The notes below the pieces were generated by a model, which did no database searches, was not told where the DNA came from, and saw nothing but the letters and a program-made list of their open reading frames with translations. From Clostridiaceae bacterium (GTDB taxonomy: Bacteria > Bacillota > Clostridia > Oscillospirales > Acutalibacteraceae), in NCBI GenBank assembly GCA_904502215.1, contig CAJGDQ010000051.1:1-7212 (forward strand): a stretch of 7,212 nucleotides of DNA, given 5' to 3'. This document shows, one piece after another, positions 5,917-7,212 of the stretch. The position numbers and the translations under genes were made by a program. Each line of letters opens with the position of its first letter. Position 1 is the first letter of the stretch.

Positions 5917-7071
5917 ATGTTCAATATCCCATCAAAAATTGAATATGTTTTAAATTGCCTTAACGATAATGGGTATGAGGCTTATATAGTTGGCGGTTGC
6001 GTTAGGGATATGCTAATGGGAATTACTCCGCACGACTTTGATATAACCACCTCAGCAACCCCCGAAGAAATCATATCCCTATTTGATAAAACCATCCCAA
6101 CAGGTATTAAACACGGAACTGTTACTGTTTTAATAGATAAAACCCCCATTGAAGTTACAACCTTTCGTTTTGAAGAGGGTTATACAAATCACCGAAGTCC
6201 TGACAGCGTTAGGTTTGTTAAAAATCTTAAAGAGGATTTATCACGAAGAGATTTTACCGTTAATGCTATGGCATATAACAAAAAATTGGTAGATTATTTC
6301 GATGGAACAACCGATATAAAAAACAAAGTTTTAAGGGCAGTTGGAAATCCCGAGATTAGATTCAAAGAAGATGCTCTTAGAATTTTAAGGCTTTTCCGTT
6401 TTGCTTCAACCCTTTCCTTCTCAATCGAAGAGAATACCCTTAAATCTGCTTTAAACGAGGCTAATGGGCTAAAACATATAAGCTATGAAAGAATATTCCA
6501 AGAACTAGGAAAAGCTGTTATAGGCGAAAATATTGAAGCCTTATCCCCTCTTATTAAAAATAGCTCTCTTGAATTTTTGGAAATTACAAAAGAACCTGAT
6601 TTCATTAAAATTAAAGCTCTTCCAAAAGAACTTAGATTATTTGCTTTTTTATATCTTTCAAGCGATAATATATTAGATGTTTTGGATATTTTAAAGGCAT
6701 CTAATGCCCAAAAAAATCACGCAAAAGCTTTACTTCAATTATTATCGGATGAAATTCCAAAAACCAAAGCCGATATTAAAAAAAGCCTCACTTCTAAAAA
6801 GATTTACGAAGATTATATCCAAATTTTAAACTGCATTTTTGGTGAGGAAACAAATGATATAGCAATTATGCTCGAAGAAATTTTTGATAACAATGAGCCC
6901 TATCTTATATCCCACTTAGCAATTGACGGAAACCTGCTAATAGAAAAAGGATATAAAGGCTTTGAAATCGGCAAGATTTTGAATGAGCTTTTAAATCTTG
7001 TTATAGAAAATCCAACCCTTAATACTAAAGAAAATTTAATAACAAATTTAAATCAGCACCATAGACTGTAA
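5917..7071 (+). CDS. cca: CCA tRNA nucleotidyltransferase (class II)
   Basis: Adds or repairs the 3'-terminal CCA of tRNAs without a nucleic acid template, in the cytosol. The 384-residue protein has the class II head and neck motifs in order: GGCVRD (26-31), the metal-binding pair in HDFDI (D40 and D42), RRDFTVNAMAYN (110-121), FDGTTDI (128-134) and EDALRILR (151-158), whose EDxxR pairs with incoming CTP or ATP. The part from about 230 onward is helical and poorly conserved, as usual for body and tail domains; no HD phosphohydrolase domain is seen. Class II members that add only CC or only A, and poly(A) polymerases, share these motifs, so full CCA addition is the likely rather than proven activity. 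The ATG at 5917 follows AAGGAA (5902-5907); a nearer ATG at 5907 is out of frame. The last codons overlap the terminator stem, and a probable dipicolinate synthase gene starts 26 nt after the stop. Confidence 0.95.
   Translation: MFNIPSKIEYVLNCLNDNGYEAYIVGGCVRDMLMGITPHDFDITTSATPEEIISLFDKTIPTGIKHGTVTVLIDKTPIEVTTFRFEEGYTNHRSPDSVRFVKNLKEDLSRRDFTVNAMAYNKKLVDYFDGTTDIKNKVLRAVGNPEIRFKEDALRILRLFRFASTLSFSIEENTLKSALNEANGLKHISYERIFQELGKAVIGENIEALSPLIKNSSLEFLEITKEPDFIKIKALPKELRLFAFLYLSSDNILDVLDILKASNAQKNHAKALLQLLSDEIPKTKADIKKSLTSKKIYEDYIQILNCIFGEETNDIAIMLEEIFDNNEPYLISHLAIDGNLLIEKGYKGFEIGKILNELLNLVIENPTLNTKENLITNLNQHHRL
7039..7068 (+). promoter_or_regulatory. Candidate sporulation-sigma (SigE/SigK-like) promoter for dpaA
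   Basis: Inside the end of cca, CATAGACT (7060-7067) lies 18 nt after ATA (7039-7041) and 16 nt after AC (7042-7043). The Bacillus consensus elements as I recall them are ATA-(16-18)-CATACAnT for SigE and AC-(16-17)-CATAnnnTA for SigK. Each is matched with one -10 mismatch (G for C, and G for the final A). The start would fall near 7073, giving a leader of about 25 nt that includes AGGTG. Dipicolinate synthase genes are SigK-controlled in studied spore formers, so the location makes biological sense. The surrounding sequence is AT-rich and the motif short, so this is a candidate only. Confidence 0.4.
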
Positions 7072-7097
7072 TATATACAGTTAGGTGCTGATTTTTT
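7051..7097 (+). terminator. Strong intrinsic terminator of cca, stem holds next gene's RBS
   Basis: AATCAGCACC (7051-7060) and GGTGCTGATT (7084-7093) are a perfect 10-bp inverted repeat, followed by T's up to 7097. Inside it, CTGTA (7066-7070) pairs with TACAG (7076-7080) around the loop ATATA, and bases 7062-7064 can pair with 7081-7083, so the hairpin is long with two single-base bulges. The 5' arm encodes the last cca residues (NQHH). The only ribosome-binding-site-like sequence of the next gene, AGGTG (7083-7087), lies in the 3' arm. Confidence 0.88.
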
Positions 7098-7212
7098 ATG
7101 AAAAAGATAACAATTATTGGCGGAGATAACCGCTTAAAAATGGTAAAAAAAGCCTTGATTAAGGAGGGATACTCGGTTGATACCTTGGGGCTATATGAAG
7201 ATGATTTTGCAA
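7098..7212 (+). CDS. dpaA: Probable dipicolinate synthase subunit A, N-terminal fragment
   Basis: The first 38 codons are present and the frame stays open to the right edge. The protein begins with a beta strand and nucleotide-binding turn, KKITIIGGDNR, then a helix and a second strand, EGYSVDTLGLYEDD. The IGGDxR start followed by a Gly-x-x-V strand matches the N-terminal domain of DpaA (SpoVFA). With DpaB, DpaA makes dipicolinic acid in the mother cell during sporulation from the lysine-pathway intermediate made by DapA. If right, the organism forms endospores. The ATG at 7098 directly follows the T-tract of the cca terminator, and the RBS candidate AGGTG is 10 nt upstream within the terminator stem. 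Other Rossmann-fold dehydrogenases can start in a similar way, so the call rests on a short stretch. A dpaB gene just downstream would confirm it. Confidence 0.6.
   Translation, partial: MKKITIIGGDNRLKMVKKALIKEGYSVDTLGLYEDDFA

Noticed and set aside
1..7212. CRISPR array, transposon ends, tRNA or rRNA genes, riboswitch
   Set aside because: No spaced direct repeats, terminal inverted repeats, transposase, cloverleaf or leader structure was found; coding density leaves only short gaps, all described.

Overview
The window is ordinary, AT-rich bacterial chromosome with tightly packed housekeeping genes. It holds five complete genes on the minus strand, one complete gene on the plus strand, and one gene cut off at each end. 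The most likely source is a low-GC, spore-forming Firmicute of the class Clostridia. The evidence is the strong GGAGG-type ribosome binding sites, the clostridial-style MurC motif EACEFVDTFL, the start of a dipicolinate synthase-like gene at the right edge (dipicolinate is a spore product), and a large AlaX protein. I saw no insertion sequence, integrase, CRISPR array, tRNA or rRNA.

Minus-strand block (5832 down to 1). Transcription starts from a short divergent intergenic region at about 5833-5916 and runs leftward. First comes murC (peptidoglycan precursor ligase), overlapped by 4 nt by an alanyl-tRNA editing protein of the AlaX family. After a 49-nt gap carrying a good extended -10 promoter candidate come prmA (ribosomal protein L11 methyltransferase), prfB (release factor 2) and a trigger-factor-like peptidyl-prolyl isomerase that is a lipoprotein. 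These three overlap each other by 8 and 4 nt, so their translation is probably coupled. A GC-rich hairpin at 162-180 closes the block. The first 45 codons of an ABC-F-type ATPase, starting at a TTG codon, follow at the left edge.

Plus-strand block (5917 to 7212). cca (tRNA nucleotidyltransferase) is followed directly by a probable dpaA (dipicolinate synthase subunit A), of which only 38 codons are present. The 26 nt between them, plus the last cca codons, form one compact element. It contains a strong intrinsic terminator whose 3' arm holds the likely ribosome binding site of the next gene, and a sporulation-sigma-like promoter candidate that would start transcription inside the hairpin loop.

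The theme is translation and its fidelity (AlaX, PrmA, RF2, CCA enzyme, ABC-F) beside cell-wall synthesis and protein folding outside the membrane. No new multi-gene system is evident. The points most worth a second look are the nested terminator/promoter/RBS at cca-dpaA, the prfB that has lost its programmed frameshift at exactly codon 25/26, and the trigger-factor-like lipoprotein coupled to prfB.
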